64,000 nucleotides of DNA from Metabacillus idriensis (GCF_009674765.1 NZ_WKKF01000014.1:1-64000), one strand, 5' to 3'. Positions 51,074 through 60,118 are shown, counted from the stretch's first letter. Notes: generated by a model from the sequence alone, not told the origin. Program-made: numbers and translations.

Positions 51074-52564
51074 TTGGAATGGATTTTTTATCTATATCTG
51101 TTAAATGCGTTTCTTATCTTATTTATAGCAATTTGGGAAGTGCGTCGGCCTGCCAAGGCTTTGAATTGGATAATAGTCGTTCTTGTTTTGCCTGTCATTG
51201 GTTTTTGGTTATACCTTAGCATATCAAATCCTAAGCTTATTCATCGGAAAAGATTGACCTCTACTCAAAATGAGCCTGACAAATTACCTGATACATATAG
51301 TGGTTCAGCATCGGTAATCGCCGATGCATTACGGCATTACACTGTACATGGACTTCGAGTCGGCCAAGTCCAAGTATTTAACACTGGAATAGCAAAGTAT
51401 GAACAACTCATCAAATCCCTACAAAAAGCTCAAAAAACCATTGATCTAGAATACTATATCTATCGGGATGACCAAATAGGTAATCTCATCACAGAACTGC
51501 TGATCGAAAAAGCAGTAAACGGAGTGCAGGTTCGTTTTATTAGAGATGGTTGGGGAAGCAAAAAATTTCCGCGTCAAAGAATCCTTCAGATGATAGAAGC
51601 AGGGATAGAATGCCGAACTATATTTCCTTTACGCTTTCCTTGGATTTTGTCCAATTGGAATTACCGGGATCATTGTAAGATTGTTACGGTTGACGAAAAG
51701 AAGGCATTTACTGGCGGCATGAATGTAGGTTATGAATATACAGGATTGAATCCTAAAGTTGGGTTCTGGCGGGATACTCATTTGCAAATCATAGGAGAAG
51801 CATCTGCCGATTTGCAGACTGTCTTTGACGTTCATTGGAATATTGCTGTGCCAGAACGGATAAAATCGAAAACAAATCTGGAAACAAAATCTGATGTAAC
51901 GAAAACCAATCCAATCGGAAGAGTAGACCTTTCCAGATGGTCTGCCGAATTAGGATCAGAGTTGAGCACAATAGATGGTAAAGTGATGGACATATACCCA
52001 ACAGGGACATTGCACAAAGCGTATATCCATACGTTGGAAGGAAACCCTGGAATTCCTACCCCAGTTATTCGTCAAGCTTACTTTATATGTATAACACAGG
52101 CAACCAAGACGATTGACATAACGACACCCTACTTTATACCGGAAACAGATATTATCATGGCATTAAAGACAGCTGTGGCTCGTGGTTTACGCGTAAGATT
52201 GCTGGTTCCTCGCCACGTTGATCAAAAAATAGTGGGATTTGCTAGCCGTACCTATTACGGGGAACTTATAGAAGCTGGAGTCCAAATCTACCAGTATGAT
52301 AAAGGAATGTTACATGCGAAGGTGATGATCATAGATGAGGAAATTGCAGAAGTAGGTGCAGCAAACTATGATATGAGAAGTTTTCGCCTGAATTATGAGG
52401 TGTGTCAAGTCCTGTATAGTGTTGATGTGGCGAAAGAACTTACACATCAATTCGAGCTTGATCTTAATGATTCTGTACCATTAAGAATTGAAGACTTGTT
52501 GCAACGATCCTTGACCGAGCGCATTATTGAACAGGGTGCCCGCCTGCTTTCTCCATTATTATAA
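51074..52564 (+). CDS. cls: Cardiolipin synthase
   Basis: The 496-aa protein has two N-terminal membrane helices, then two phospholipase D HKD motifs: HCKIVTVDEKKAFTGGMN (about residue 199) and HAKVMIIDEEIAEVGAANYD (about residue 414). This is the ClsA arrangement: two phosphatidylglycerols give cardiolipin and glycerol. TTG 51074 follows AAGGAGGAATTTTAAG; the ATG at 51041 has no ribosome site. Cardiolipin synthases accompany spoVA-type operons on spore heat-resistance elements. Confidence 0.93.
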   Translation: MEWIFYLYLLNAFLILFIAIWEVRRPAKALNWIIVVLVLPVIGFWLYLSISNPKLIHRKRLTSTQNEPDKLPDTYSGSASVIADALRHYTVHGLRVGQVQVFNTGIAKYEQLIKSLQKAQKTIDLEYYIYRDDQIGNLITELLIEKAVNGVQVRFIRDGWGSKKFPRQRILQMIEAGIECRTIFPLRFPWILSNWNYRDHCKIVTVDEKKAFTGGMNVGYEYTGLNPKVGFWRDTHLQIIGEASADLQTVFDVHWNIAVPERIKSKTNLETKSDVTKTNPIGRVDLSRWSAELGSELSTIDGKVMDIYPTGTLHKAYIHTLEGNPGIPTPVIRQAYFICITQATKTIDITTPYFIPETDIIMALKTAVARGLRVRLLVPRHVDQKIVGFASRTYYGELIEAGVQIYQYDKGMLHAKVMIIDEEIAEVGAANYDMRSFRLNYEVCQVLYSVDVAKELTHQFELDLNDSVPLRIEDLLQRSLTERIIEQGARLLSPLL

Positions 52565-52657
52565 GTGATATATCCTCTTTTTATTGTTCTATCTTAAATC
52601 TAGATTTTAAAAATTTTGTTGCTTTAAAATGCTTCTGATTTATTTAAAAAAATCGAA

Positions 52658-52692
52658 AACCCGTGTTAGAAGTACTTCTAACACGGGTTTTT
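52658..52692. terminator. Strong bidirectional terminator
   Basis: A 16-bp perfect palindrome arm AACCCGTGTTAGAAGT with its inverse, followed by TTTTCTT. Confidence 0.85.
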
Positions 52693-52788
52693 CTTAATTA
52701 CGATGGAAATTCATAACTAAAAAAGGTAATACTAAAAAGGTAGGTCAAAAAGGTTGAATTCAAAAATATTTGTTACCTAAATATAGGG

Positions 52789-53367
52789 GTGATATCAATA
52801 GATAATATATTTGGAAATTTTAATGAAATACGTTTTTTAGAAGATAAACTGTACCTTTTAGAATTAAATGATTGGCTAAAGAATGAGTTTTTAACTTGGG
52901 AATGGTGGATATTAGTTGGCTTTTTAGTTGTGCCTTGGGTTATATGGGCTAAACTCGTTAAACGAGACATGATTTTAGAAATTTTGTTGTTTGGTACCAT
53001 AATAATCATAACAACAACCTTATTAGATATAGTTGGCTTACAATATAGGTTTTGGGATTATCCAATTTCATTCTTACCTATTATTCCTAGAGCCTTTCCT
53101 TTTGATTTTTCATTGGTACCTGTAGCTTACATGTTGTTATATCAATATTTTAGATCATGGAAATATTTTGTAATAGCCCAAATCATTATGGCACTATCAT
53201 TCGCCTTTATTGGTGAACCTTTTTGTGAATGGGTCAAACTTGTTTATTATATAGAGTGGAGATACAGTTATTCATTCATATATTACATCCTCGTTGGTAT
53301 TGGAACTCGAGCTTTAATACTAAAACTAGTCTCTTTATATAAAGCTCAAGATTTTACAATTAAGTAA
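52789..53367 (+). CDS. CBO0543-like membrane protein
   Basis: The 192-aa product has about five hydrophobic segments, with LLDIVGLQYRFWDYPISFLP and IIPRAFPFDFSLVPVAYMLLYQYF, the pattern of CBO0543-family proteins found in spore formers. Function is unknown. The GTG start sits inside an AGGGGTGAT site, so the exact start is uncertain. It precedes the YetF-like gene by 21 bases and is probably co-transcribed. Confidence 0.7.
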   Translation: MISIDNIFGNFNEIRFLEDKLYLLELNDWLKNEFLTWEWWILVGFLVVPWVIWAKLVKRDMILEILLFGTIIIITTTLLDIVGLQYRFWDYPISFLPIIPRAFPFDFSLVPVAYMLLYQYFRSWKYFVIAQIIMALSFAFIGEPFCEWVKLVYYIEWRYSYSFIYYILVGIGTRALILKLVSLYKAQDFTIK

Positions 53368-53388
53368 TTAACATTGGAGGAAAAAACT

Positions 53389-54072
53389 TTGGAAGAAGTT
53401 AATATTGGTTTATTGACGATCAAAACCATCGTAGGTTTTGGCACCTTATTTTTTATCATTCTCGTAACAGGAAGAACATCCATCTATCAGTTAACCCCGT
53501 TTCACTTAGTTTTTGTGTTAGTACTTGGAGATTTTTTAGGGAATACCATTTATGAAGATAAGGTAAGTACTTTTCATTTTTTATATGCCATCGGATTGTG
53601 GACGCTTCTTATGTTGGGAATAGAATTTTTGACTCTAAAAAATAAATCGACACGTTCCCTCTTATTAGGAAATCCTAATATAGTTATACGGGATGGTATT
53701 ATGGACAGAAAGTTACTTGCAAAGAACAAACTGGATGTGAATCAAGTATTGAGTATACTTCGACAAAATCATGTTTTTTCTGTTCGTGAAGTCAAATACG
53801 GAATATTGGAAGCTAATGGGCAAATAAGTATATTATTACAATCCAAGTATCAAAAACCTAACAAGCAAGATCTCAATCTCCCAGAAAGTTCAGTAGACCT
53901 CCCAACATCAATAATTATAGATGGAGAAGTATTATGGGATAACTTATATGACCTTGGACTTGATCAACAATGGTTAGATAATCAATTAACTACCAATGGA
54001 TATGATAATGTAAAAAGTATATTCTACGCAGATTGGCGAGAGAATGAAGGTATACATATAAGTCCCAAATAA
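53389..54072 (+). CDS. YetF-like DUF421 membrane protein (copy 1)
   Basis: The 227-aa protein has three N-terminal helices and a cytoplasmic DUF421 part: LLLGNPNIVIRDGIMDRKLLAKNKLDVNQVLSILRQNHVFSVREV, then SIIIDGEVLWDNLYDLGLDQQWLDNQL. It resembles the C-terminal gene of the spoVA operon downstream but is on the opposite strand. TTG 53389 follows TTGGAGG. In Bacillus such proteins are linked to spore resistance properties. Confidence 0.88.
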   Translation: MEEVNIGLLTIKTIVGFGTLFFIILVTGRTSIYQLTPFHLVFVLVLGDFLGNTIYEDKVSTFHFLYAIGLWTLLMLGIEFLTLKNKSTRSLLLGNPNIVIRDGIMDRKLLAKNKLDVNQVLSILRQNHVFSVREVKYGILEANGQISILLQSKYQKPNKQDLNLPESSVDLPTSIIIDGEVLWDNLYDLGLDQQWLDNQLTTNGYDNVKSIFYADWRENEGIHISPK

Positions 54073-54184
54073 CATTTTTTTCATTTTTTTGTTTCTGTAG
54101 TTTAATTTAATTCCTCTCATGTAAAATAGGATAAAAATTGTTAATTTTTATCCTTATTATTTCGCATGTTAACAAAATAAAAAA

Positions 54185-54204
54185 ACCTCCTTTAAAAAGG
54201 AGGT
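54185..54204 (-). terminator. Terminator of the spoVA operon
   Basis: ACCTCCTTT-AA-AAAGGAGGT with a T-run on the minus strand (A-run 54179-54184 on the plus strand). Confidence 0.8.
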
Positions 54205-54313
54205 CACAGATAGACGAAATGATTTTTTTGACTAACATATGCTTTAATTCATATACCCAATATTTATTATATTCATTACAATGCATTTGGTTATCATGAT
54301 GCAGAGTATATTT

Positions 54314-55174
54314 CTAACCTCTTAAAATATGGGTCACTTTATCAATAGCCTCTTGCAATTTTTTACTATTTTCACTATACATATGCTTTGTCTCTTTTGA
54401 TTCAGTTCCAAGTGCAAACAGCTCTAAGTCCGCCTGACATTTTTTCATTGCGGCGAAAACTAAAGGTTTTTCTTGAGGAGATGGGACTTGAAGTTTATCA
54501 TCAAAGAGGTCAACGGTTAATTGACCGTAAGAATCTACTTGTCCAAGAAAAACATTTTCAATGGTAACTCCCAGTTTTTCCAGTTCCGTTTTCAGCCAAT
54601 TTCTGCTTCGGCCACTAGTAGACAGCGGCTCATCTAAGATTTCTCCATCCATAATGACGGTCTGGGGTTCCTTAATGGAAGCAACATTCAAGTTTACATC
54701 TTTCGGAGTTAAAGGCTGATTTTCTTTTTTCAACAGAACACTTAATTCCCCAGTCGGCTCTAATAACGCAAATTCCACATCAGCCACTTGGAAGACATCC
54801 TTATTTCGAAGCAATTCCAGCAATTCATCCGTTGTGTATTTTTCCTTTTTTAAATTTTCTTCCATGATTTTCCCATCTTTAATAAAAACGGTTGCTTTCC
54901 CTTCTATAAAATCGCGAAAGGCTTTGCTTTTTAAAGAAATCAAACCTGCTAAAAAAGGCATTGCAGCGAAGATCAAGATTCCGATTATCCCGTGAAATAT
55001 GTTTTTTTCAAGCCCCATAGCAACTTCTCCTGCAATACTTCCAATTGTAATGCCAGTGACATATTCAAAAAATGAAAGTTCGGAAAGCTGCTTTTTACCT
55101 AACCATTTTGTAATTAGAAATAAGACAACTACAAATAATAATGCCCGTACTACTACATCTAACCACTCAGGCAC
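54314..55174 (-). CDS. YetF-like DUF421 protein (spoVA2mob operon gene 7)
   Basis: The 286-aa protein has three N-terminal helices and the DUF421 domain (KATVFIKDGKIMEENLKKEKYTTDELLELLRNKDVFQVADVEFALLE), followed by a DUF1657-like tail that forms a helical extension (AAMKKCQADLELFALGTESKETKHMYSENSKKLQEAIDKV). The last part resembles the two DUF1657 proteins in the same operon, so it is a fusion of both modules. It is the final gene of the operon; its deletion in B. subtilis affects spore heat resistance. Confidence 0.85.
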   Translation of the reverse strand: MPEWLDVVVRALLFVVVLFLITKWLGKKQLSELSFFEYVTGITIGSIAGEVAMGLEKNIFHGIIGILIFAAMPFLAGLISLKSKAFRDFIEGKATVFIKDGKIMEENLKKEKYTTDELLELLRNKDVFQVADVEFALLEPTGELSVLLKKENQPLTPKDVNLNVASIKEPQTVIMDGEILDEPLSTSGRSRNWLKTELEKLGVTIENVFLGQVDSYGQLTVDLFDDKLQVPSPQEKPLVFAAMKKCQADLELFALGTESKETKHMYSENSKKLQEAIDKVTHILRG

Positions 55175-55207
55175 TGTTTAACACCTCCTGTTTAAGAATG
55201 GTTTATC

Positions 55208-55414
55208 CTAAAAACCTTTATATTGAGACTCTTCTCGCTCCAATTCCCCAATTCGTTTTTTTAAATCTGCAGATATTTCATGCACGATCATCATGGTTTC
55301 ATGTAATGTACGTTTTGATTCATTAGCTTGAGTCCGTAACGCTAAACTTGATAGATCAGCCTCTATACCTTTTAGCTGAGCAAAACATTGTTTCACATCT
55401 GATGCGATGGTCAT
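55208..55414 (-). CDS. DUF1657 protein (spoVA2mob operon)
   Basis: The 68-aa helical protein (TIASDVKQCFAQLKGIEADLSSLALRTQANESKRTLHETMMIVHEI) is a DUF1657 member, small, without signal or membrane segment. Its paralogue is the first gene of the operon (57837-58043). It follows spoVAE directly. GGAGGATC precedes the ATG. Function unknown; the pairing is characteristic of the mobile spoVA operon. Confidence 0.85.
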   Translation of the reverse strand: MTIASDVKQCFAQLKGIEADLSSLALRTQANESKRTLHETMMIVHEISADLKKRIGELEREESQYKGF

Positions 55415-55426
55415 TACGGATCCTCC

Positions 55427-55777
55427 TTATCCTTTAGGTTTAAAAAGCAGAGCGCCAATCATTCCGAAAATGATGGCAGCAGAAATACCGGCACTTGTCA
55501 CTTCAAACATTCCCGATATTACACCGACTAATCCATGTTTTTCAGCTTCTTCCATCGCGCCATGCACAAGGGAATTTCCGAAACTCGTAATCGGAACAGT
55601 AGCTCCTGCTCCTGCAAAATCGATGAACGGTTCATATAAACCAAATCCATCAAGAAGGGCACCAATGACAACGAATGTACTTAATGTGTGTGCAGGTGTG
55701 AGTTTAAACACATCAAACATAATTTGCCCAACTACGCAAATCAAACCGCCTACGACAAAAGCCCAAAAGAAAATCAT
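55427..55777 (-). CDS. spoVAE: SpoVAE (SpoVAEb) membrane protein
   Basis: The 116-aa protein has three to four helices, with [15 protein letters not shown] and [21 protein letters not shown], the signatures of SpoVAC/SpoVAE, which form the inner-membrane channel for dipicolinic acid during sporulation and germination. GGAGGTGAATAACAAG precedes the ATG. It sits between SpoVAD and DUF1657, as in other mobile spoVA operons. Confidence 0.93.
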   Translation of the reverse strand: MIFFWAFVVGGLICVVGQIMFDVFKLTPAHTLSTFVVIGALLDGFGLYEPFIDFAGAGATVPITSFGNSLVHGAMEEAEKHGLVGVISGMFEVTSAGISAAIIFGMIGALLFKPKG

Positions 55778-55782
55778 ACTTG

Positions 55783-56793
55783 TTATTCACCTCCGTATTC
55801 TATCGACACCGCATGAGCAATACAAGGAATCGTTTCATTTTGCTGAAAGCTTAAAGGCGATAATAGAGCACCAGTCGCTGCAACCAAAATGCGTTTAAAC
55901 TCACCTTTTTTCATTCGGTTTAATAAGTGACCATATACGACCGTTGCCGAACATGCCGGCCCGCTGGCTCCAGCGAGTACTGGCTGCCCTTCCCGGTAGA
56001 TCATCATTCCACAGTCCTGATACTGTTTTTCATTTATTGGGGTTCCATGTTTTTTAAATAAATCAAGTGAAACTTCGTGACCAATCTGACCAAGATCTCC
56101 TGTTACAATCAAATCATAGTAGGAGGGATCTAGATTTCGTTCTGTTAAATGAGCCTCAATCGTATCAACCGCAGCCGGAGCCATTGCACCACCCATGTTA
56201 AATGGATCGGTCATTCCCATATCAATGACACGGCCAATCGTAGCAGATGTAACACGAGGGCCCTCTCCTGATTGACCTAACAAAGCAACTCCTGCACCAG
56301 TTACGGTCCATTGAGCTGTAGGCGGTTTCTGTCCACCGTACTCTGTTGGATAGCGGAACTGTTTTTCAACCGCTGTATTATGACTGGATGCTCCTGTTAA
56401 TAAATAATTGGCGCCTTTGGTGTTCACAAGATAGGCGCCAAGAGCCAGTCCCTCCATTGAGGTTGAACAGGCACCAAACAATCCAAGATAGGGTGTCCCT
56501 AATGTCCGGCACGCAAAGCTAGTAGGAGTAATCTGATTTATAAGGTCTCCTCCAAGGAATAACTGAATTTGCTCCTTTTGAAGACCAGCTTTTTCAATCG
56601 CTCTTTGACTGGCTTCTTCTATTAGAACTTTATGGGCTTTCTCGTAGGAATCTTGTTCTAACCATAAATCGGAATGAAGAAGATCAAAATCTTCAGACAA
56701 CAGCCCTTCTGCTTCAAATGGCCCGCCGACAGTTCCAGTGGAGAGAATGACCGGCTTGTTCTCAAATATCCACGTACGATGGCCCATTAACAT
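55783..56793 (-). CDS. spoVAD: SpoVAD, dipicolinic acid-binding subunit
   Basis: The 336-aa protein has the thiolase-like fold of Spo[29 protein letters not shown] at the N-terminus, [19 protein letters not shown] and [27 protein letters not shown] near the end. It binds Ca-dipicolinate and passes it to the channel. ATG 56793 overlaps the spoVAC stop (TAATG); the frame extends 15 bases further but GGGGTGG lies before this ATG. Confidence 0.95.
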   Translation of the reverse strand: MLMGHRTWIFENKPVILSTGTVGGPFEAEGLLSEDFDLLHSDLWLEQDSYEKAHKVLIEEASQRAIEKAGLQKEQIQLFLGGDLINQITPTSFACRTLGTPYLGLFGACSTSMEGLALGAYLVNTKGANYLLTGASSHNTAVEKQFRYPTEYGGQKPPTAQWTVTGAGVALLGQSGEGPRVTSATIGRVIDMGMTDPFNMGGAMAPAAVDTIEAHLTERNLDPSYYDLIVTGDLGQIGHEVSLDLFKKHGTPINEKQYQDCGMMIYREGQPVLAGASGPACSATVVYGHLLNRMKKGEFKRILVAATGALLSPLSFQQNETIPCIAHAVSIEYGGE

Positions 56794-57272
56794 TACAAAC
56801 CACCCCACTGAATAAGTATGGTTTTGATCGTAGCAATCACAAACGCGGAAAAAGTACCAAACAAAATGACGGAGCCAGCTAATTTAAACATATTGCCGCC
56901 TACACCTAACACAAACCCTTCTGTTCGGTGTTCAATTGCTGCTGATATGACAGCATTTCCAAAACCGGTAACTGGAACAGCAGACCCGGCCCCTCCAAAT
57001 TGGGCGATTCGATCATAGACTCCGAAACCTGTAAGAAGCATAGAGATGAAAATTAAAGTCCCAACTGTCGGATTTCCTGCCGTTTGATCAGTAAAATCAA
57101 AATAATAAATATAAAACATTTGAATACACTGACCGACCAGGCAAATGAATCCACCTGTTAAAAATGCATTTATACAATTTTTAAATACTGGCCTTTTTGT
57201 TTCCAGCTGCTCTTCAAGGGTTTGATACTCCTGTTGTACAGGTGTTAATTGTTTCTTTTGCTTATTCGACAT
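56793..57272 (-). CDS. spoVAC: SpoVAC membrane channel protein
   Basis: The 159-aa protein has a charged N-terminus (KQKKQLTPVQQEYQTLEEQ), then four helices with INAFLTGGFICLVGQCIQMFYI and GAGSAVPVTGFGNAVISAAIEHRTEG. It is the mechanosensitive channel component of the dipicolinic acid transporter. AAGAGGGATAGGC precedes the ATG. It is complete and ends in a TAATG overlap with spoVAD. Confidence 0.95.
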   Translation of the reverse strand: MSNKQKKQLTPVQQEYQTLEEQLETKRPVFKNCINAFLTGGFICLVGQCIQMFYIYYFDFTDQTAGNPTVGTLIFISMLLTGFGVYDRIAQFGGAGSAVPVTGFGNAVISAAIEHRTEGFVLGVGGNMFKLAGSVILFGTFSAFVIATIKTILIQWGGL

Positions 57273-57288
57273 GCCTATCCCTCTTTCG

Positions 57289-57762
57289 TCATGCTTTTTC
57301 CTTCATAAGACTTTTAATTTTATCGAAAGATTTTTTTAATGATTTCATTTGGGTATGATCTTTTTGCAGTTTTTCTTCTAATTGTTCCAATTCCAAATAC
57401 ATTTTTGAGTCGGTTGAGACGATGATTTTATAATCTGGATATTCTTTTTCTAAGTCTGATTTCACTTTCTTTTCAATTTCTTTTAATCGAAACCTGTCAA
57501 AATTATCGACTTTTACGGCCAACAATAACTCTTTATCTGTATTCACAGCCTTTACCCCTGAAATCTCATCTTCTTTTATTACCTTTACTTTTGCTTGGTT
57601 AGCAACAGATTGATCGATTTCCTTGCTTGTATGTACTCTTACGACATTTGCATCATCATTGTTATTGGCAAACTGATTCTGATTTCCGGCACATCCTGAG
57701 CTAAGTCCGATAGCTGTTAGTAATAAAAAGGAAAATGTCAATTTAGTTACTATATCTTTCAT
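57289..57762 (-). CDS. YhcN/YlaJ-family spore lipoprotein
   Basis: The 157-aa product has a lipoprotein signal (LTFSFLLLTAIGLSSGCAG). A YhcN/YlaJ domain follows: VRVHTSKEIDQSVANQAKVKVIKE, VNTDKELLLAVKVDNFDRF and LEKEYPDYKIIVSTDSK. The C-terminal 40 residues are coiled coil (YLELEQLEEKLQKDHTQMKSLKK). Such proteins sit in the inner spore membrane. It is the second gene of the operon, as in spoVA2mob. Confidence 0.92.
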   Translation of the reverse strand: MKDIVTKLTFSFLLLTAIGLSSGCAGNQNQFANNNDDANVVRVHTSKEIDQSVANQAKVKVIKEDEISGVKAVNTDKELLLAVKVDNFDRFRLKEIEKKVKSDLEKEYPDYKIIVSTDSKMYLELEQLEEKLQKDHTQMKSLKKSFDKIKSLMKEKA

Positions 57763-57836
57763 GAAATCACCTCATGTTTTATCTTTTGGAAGACAAAAGG
57801 TTGGCCTACCCCTTACCAACCTTTTTTCCAGTTTAA

Positions 57837-58043
57837 TTATTGTTGTTTGTATTGAGGTTCTTCTTGTTCGATCTGTTGAACACGTGGTTCGATACTATTG
57901 ATAACGGATTGGGTTTGTTTAGCAACATCTTGGTAAAGCTGCTTTGCTTGTTGATTCTCTGTACTTAGAGCAAATGTCTCGAAACTAGCCTGTGCACTTT
58001 TCAGCCCTGCTAGAGCTGTCTTCACGTCATTTATTACTGTCAT
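57837..58043 (-). CDS. DUF1657 protein (first gene of the spoVA operon)
   Basis: The 68-aa helical protein (MTVINDVKTALAGLKSAQASFETFALSTENQQAKQLYQDVAKQ) is the DUF1657 paralogue of 55208-55414. AAGAAAGAAGGAACCTAA precedes the ATG. The promoter should be sporulation-specific (sigma G type in related operons), but I could not find a convincing pair of boxes. It defines the 5' end of a seven-gene operon: DUF1657, YhcN, spoVAC, spoVAD, spoVAE, DUF1657, YetF. Confidence 0.85.
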   Translation of the reverse strand: MTVINDVKTALAGLKSAQASFETFALSTENQQAKQLYQDVAKQTQSVINSIEPRVQQIEQEEPQYKQQ

Positions 58044-58445
58044 TTAGGTTCCTTCTTTCTTTTAAGTTGATAGTTACGAATGATATTATTCCTTTTTGGA
58101 AAAAGTTTATGTGAATTTGAATATGGTAATTTATTGATATCAGAAAAACAGAAAAGTTAATTATAGAGGTTTCCCTACCAAGCTGTAGACTTGTCTATAA
58201 ACCTTGATGAGCAAATAGAAAAAGCTTGATTGAAAAAAGATTGATCAAATCACGCTCTTAAAATAAAACATCTAAGTGCTTGCTGCAATTTCTCTTCCTC
58301 TTTACATTTTGATTTCCATTTTCATTGTACCTACACTTGGTTTGCCTGAAGAGGATAGTACCCGACGAAAGGTTAAAATATCGTTGTTTTCTTTATCAGG
58401 GATTTCAGATTCAAAAAAAGCATCTAAAGGAGAAAGTTCTGATAG

Positions 58446-58517
58446 GTCATTTTAGGGGTCCCGGTAGCAAAACGCGGAAAACATACGTTAAGCAAATGTT
58501 CGACATTATATAGTTAG
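58446..58517 (+). pseudogene. Second 3' remnant of the 38695-type gene
   Basis: Codons read VILGVPVAKRGKHTLSKC before a stop, matching FVLGVLPTKRGKHTLRE of the intact gene. A terminator hairpin follows. The frame upstream is lost. Confidence 0.6.
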
Positions 58518-58531
58518 TTTTCGTCAAAAAA

Positions 58532-58567
58532 AAGCGTATGTCACAGACTACTGAACATACGCTTTTT
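58532..58567 (+). terminator. Terminator after the remnant
   Basis: AAGCGTATGT and ACATACGCTT pair around 13 bases and are followed by TTTTTG. The rest of 58050-58828 holds no intact gene. Confidence 0.75.
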
Positions 58568-58689
58568 TGTTAACTTGTTTTTTTCTTTTTATACGAATGT
58601 ACTTTCTTTTTGGAATTTGTTAGTGAAACAAAGAGGTAAAACAATCCGGGTAAAACAATCGCTATGCCTTCGTTAGCCATCATCTTTGA

Positions 58690-58715
58690 CAATCGCGCCC
58701 TTTAATTGAATAATG
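58690..58715 (-). repeat. Shared repeat, copy 13
   Basis: CAATCGCGCCCTTTAATTGA followed by ATAATG, the intermediate form, downstream of the fascin-like gene. Confidence 0.6.
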
Positions 58716-58828
58716 AGCTTCTATTATCTTGTTTAGCCAAAGGAATGTAGGCGTTAGCTGTACTTACCTATAGGGCGATCCAGAACATGCACTTAATCTT
58801 AAACCTGTAGATTTATATAAAAACTTTT

Positions 58829-59263
58829 CTAAAGTTTTATTTTAGTAAAGATTGCCCAATCGCCAGGGGGAACATTTCCGTTACCTTCTGCCAGAATTAT
58901 ATAATGCTGCCCAAAATAAGTACTTGATTCTAAATAATAACCTCTAGCAAATTTCAATGCAATCATATCATTACCTAATTCCATAAGTTCAAAAGTTTCC
59001 CAAGGTCCTATATTGTCCGGGTCAGCTAATACAAAAGATCTTCCTCCCTTTACAGCGTACACGTATTTTCCTCGATAGTCTTTTAAAGCAACTTTATTAT
59101 TTCCTAAATTAATGAGTTGGAAAGTTTCCCACTTACCTATGCAATCTCTAGTAAGGGTGAGATAACCAACATCAGGTCTAGATTTAGGTAAATCATCAGA
59201 ACAAACATACTTATTGTTGTGTCCTTTTAATGCAATACGTGTTACCTCTTTTGGATAAAACAC
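58829..59263 (-). CDS. Fascin-like beta-trefoil protein, probably N-truncated
   Basis: The 144 residues contain three simil repeats of the fascin/actin-crosslinking trefoil: TRIALKGHNNKYVCSDD, KVALKDYRGKYVYAVKGG and MIALKFARGYYLESST, each followed by WETFQL/WETFEL or DWAIFTKI. Such domains bind carbohydrate or proteins and occur in secreted bacterial proteins. The open frame continues upstream to about 59337 without a start or ribosome site, and GTG 59263 is weak, so the gene has probably lost its 5' end at the junction with the next fragment. Confidence 0.7.
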   Translation of the reverse strand: MFYPKEVTRIALKGHNNKYVCSDDLPKSRPDVGYLTLTRDCIGKWETFQLINLGNNKVALKDYRGKYVYAVKGGRSFVLADPDNIGPWETFELMELGNDMIALKFARGYYLESSTYFGQHYIILAEGNGNVPPGDWAIFTKIKL

Positions 59264-59337
59264 GCCTGCAAATATCTTATCCGTTTCTGATAAAGTATTA
59301 CTATCTGTATCAATTTTAAAATCCCCTCTGGGGTATC

Positions 59338-59583
59338 GTTACTTATCTGAAAAAGCCAGAAGAAATCCGATTTCAAGGTCTTCTCGGTATGCAAGGAGCC
59401 GTGCAAAGTAGTTATAAATATGTTTTAGAAGAGAAGGGCTCCGCTACTTTATTAAAACTTTCGCACCATGCGGTTGGTCTTCTCGAACCAGGATGGGAAG
59501 AAGGTCATCAGAAGGGTTGGGAAGAGCTGCTGGGATTATTTTTAAAGGAGTTTGTAGAAACAGGTAAACGCCCAGGAGTATAG
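59338..59583 (+). pseudogene. C-terminal fragment of a short cytosolic protein (SRPBCC-like)
   Basis: Plus-strand codons from the junction read TYLKKPEEIRFQGLLGMQGA, then VQSSYKYVLEEKGSATLLKLSHHAVG, and end GWEELLGLFLKEFVETGKRPGV. This is the pattern of the last third of AHSA1/SRPBCC proteins (GHxxGWxELL). The start is missing and the fragment abuts the truncated fascin-like frame head to head. Confidence 0.5.
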
Positions 59584-59667
59584 AGCCGGAATAGCAGTAG
59601 AGATTTTCGCATTTGGATCAACATTGGAGAAAAGTTTAATTAGTTTTAATGTCTACTATAGTGGTAG

Positions 59668-59790
59668 CAACAGGAAAATACACGATTTTAAACATTAGTG
59701 ATACCTCAATATAAAAAGCCGAATTTCTTGCTGAAAAACTGAGAAATTCGGCTTTCGTTACTTCACAATCGCGTCCGATTGTTGAAGAAG
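59668..59790. repeat. Composite 3' unit B: terminator plus shared repeat
   Basis: AAAGCCGAATTTCT/AGAAATTCGGCTTT (59715-59755) is followed by CGTTACTTCACAATCGCGTC and CGATTGTTGAAGAAG. This repeats unit A at 39092-39210 in order and sequence, with compensating changes within the stem. Its gene has been lost. Confidence 0.75.
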
Positions 59791-60028
59791 GAAAATATCA
59801 CACCATAAGCTGACTAAACTTCGACCCTACTCATAACTTTAAGCAATATTGATAATTTTTCGAGTAACGGACTGAACTTCTCATTGTTCAGATTACAAAT
59901 AAATGATCTGCTTCGCCTTCTATTGGTGCTGTTACGTCGCCTTTAAGAGACTCAGCATGTTGCCAAGTAATTCCTTCCTCAAAGTAGGAGCACTTCTACT
60001 TTCTTGATGTTTTGCCCCATGCGTAGTT

Positions 60029-60118
60029 TTATTTTTTTTGATAACCCTTAATTGTTATACCCATTGCTAAAATTACTATGATAACAAAAATAATAGACAA
60101 TAATATTCCTGTCGACAA
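60029..60118 (-). CDS. 29-aa membrane peptide
   Basis: A frame from TTG (MSTGILLSIIFVIIVILAM then GITIKGYQKK) gives one helix and a basic end. GGGGAG lies 7 bases before the start. It looks like one of the short regulatory or stress membrane peptides of Bacillus. Too short for family assignment. Confidence 0.5.
   Translation of the reverse strand: MSTGILLSIIFVIIVILAMGITIKGYQKK

Noticed and set aside
58044-58140. Sigma G promoter of the spoVA operon
   Set aside because: Several CATNNTA-like hexamers exist but none has a fitting -35 at the right distance, so I do not mark one.
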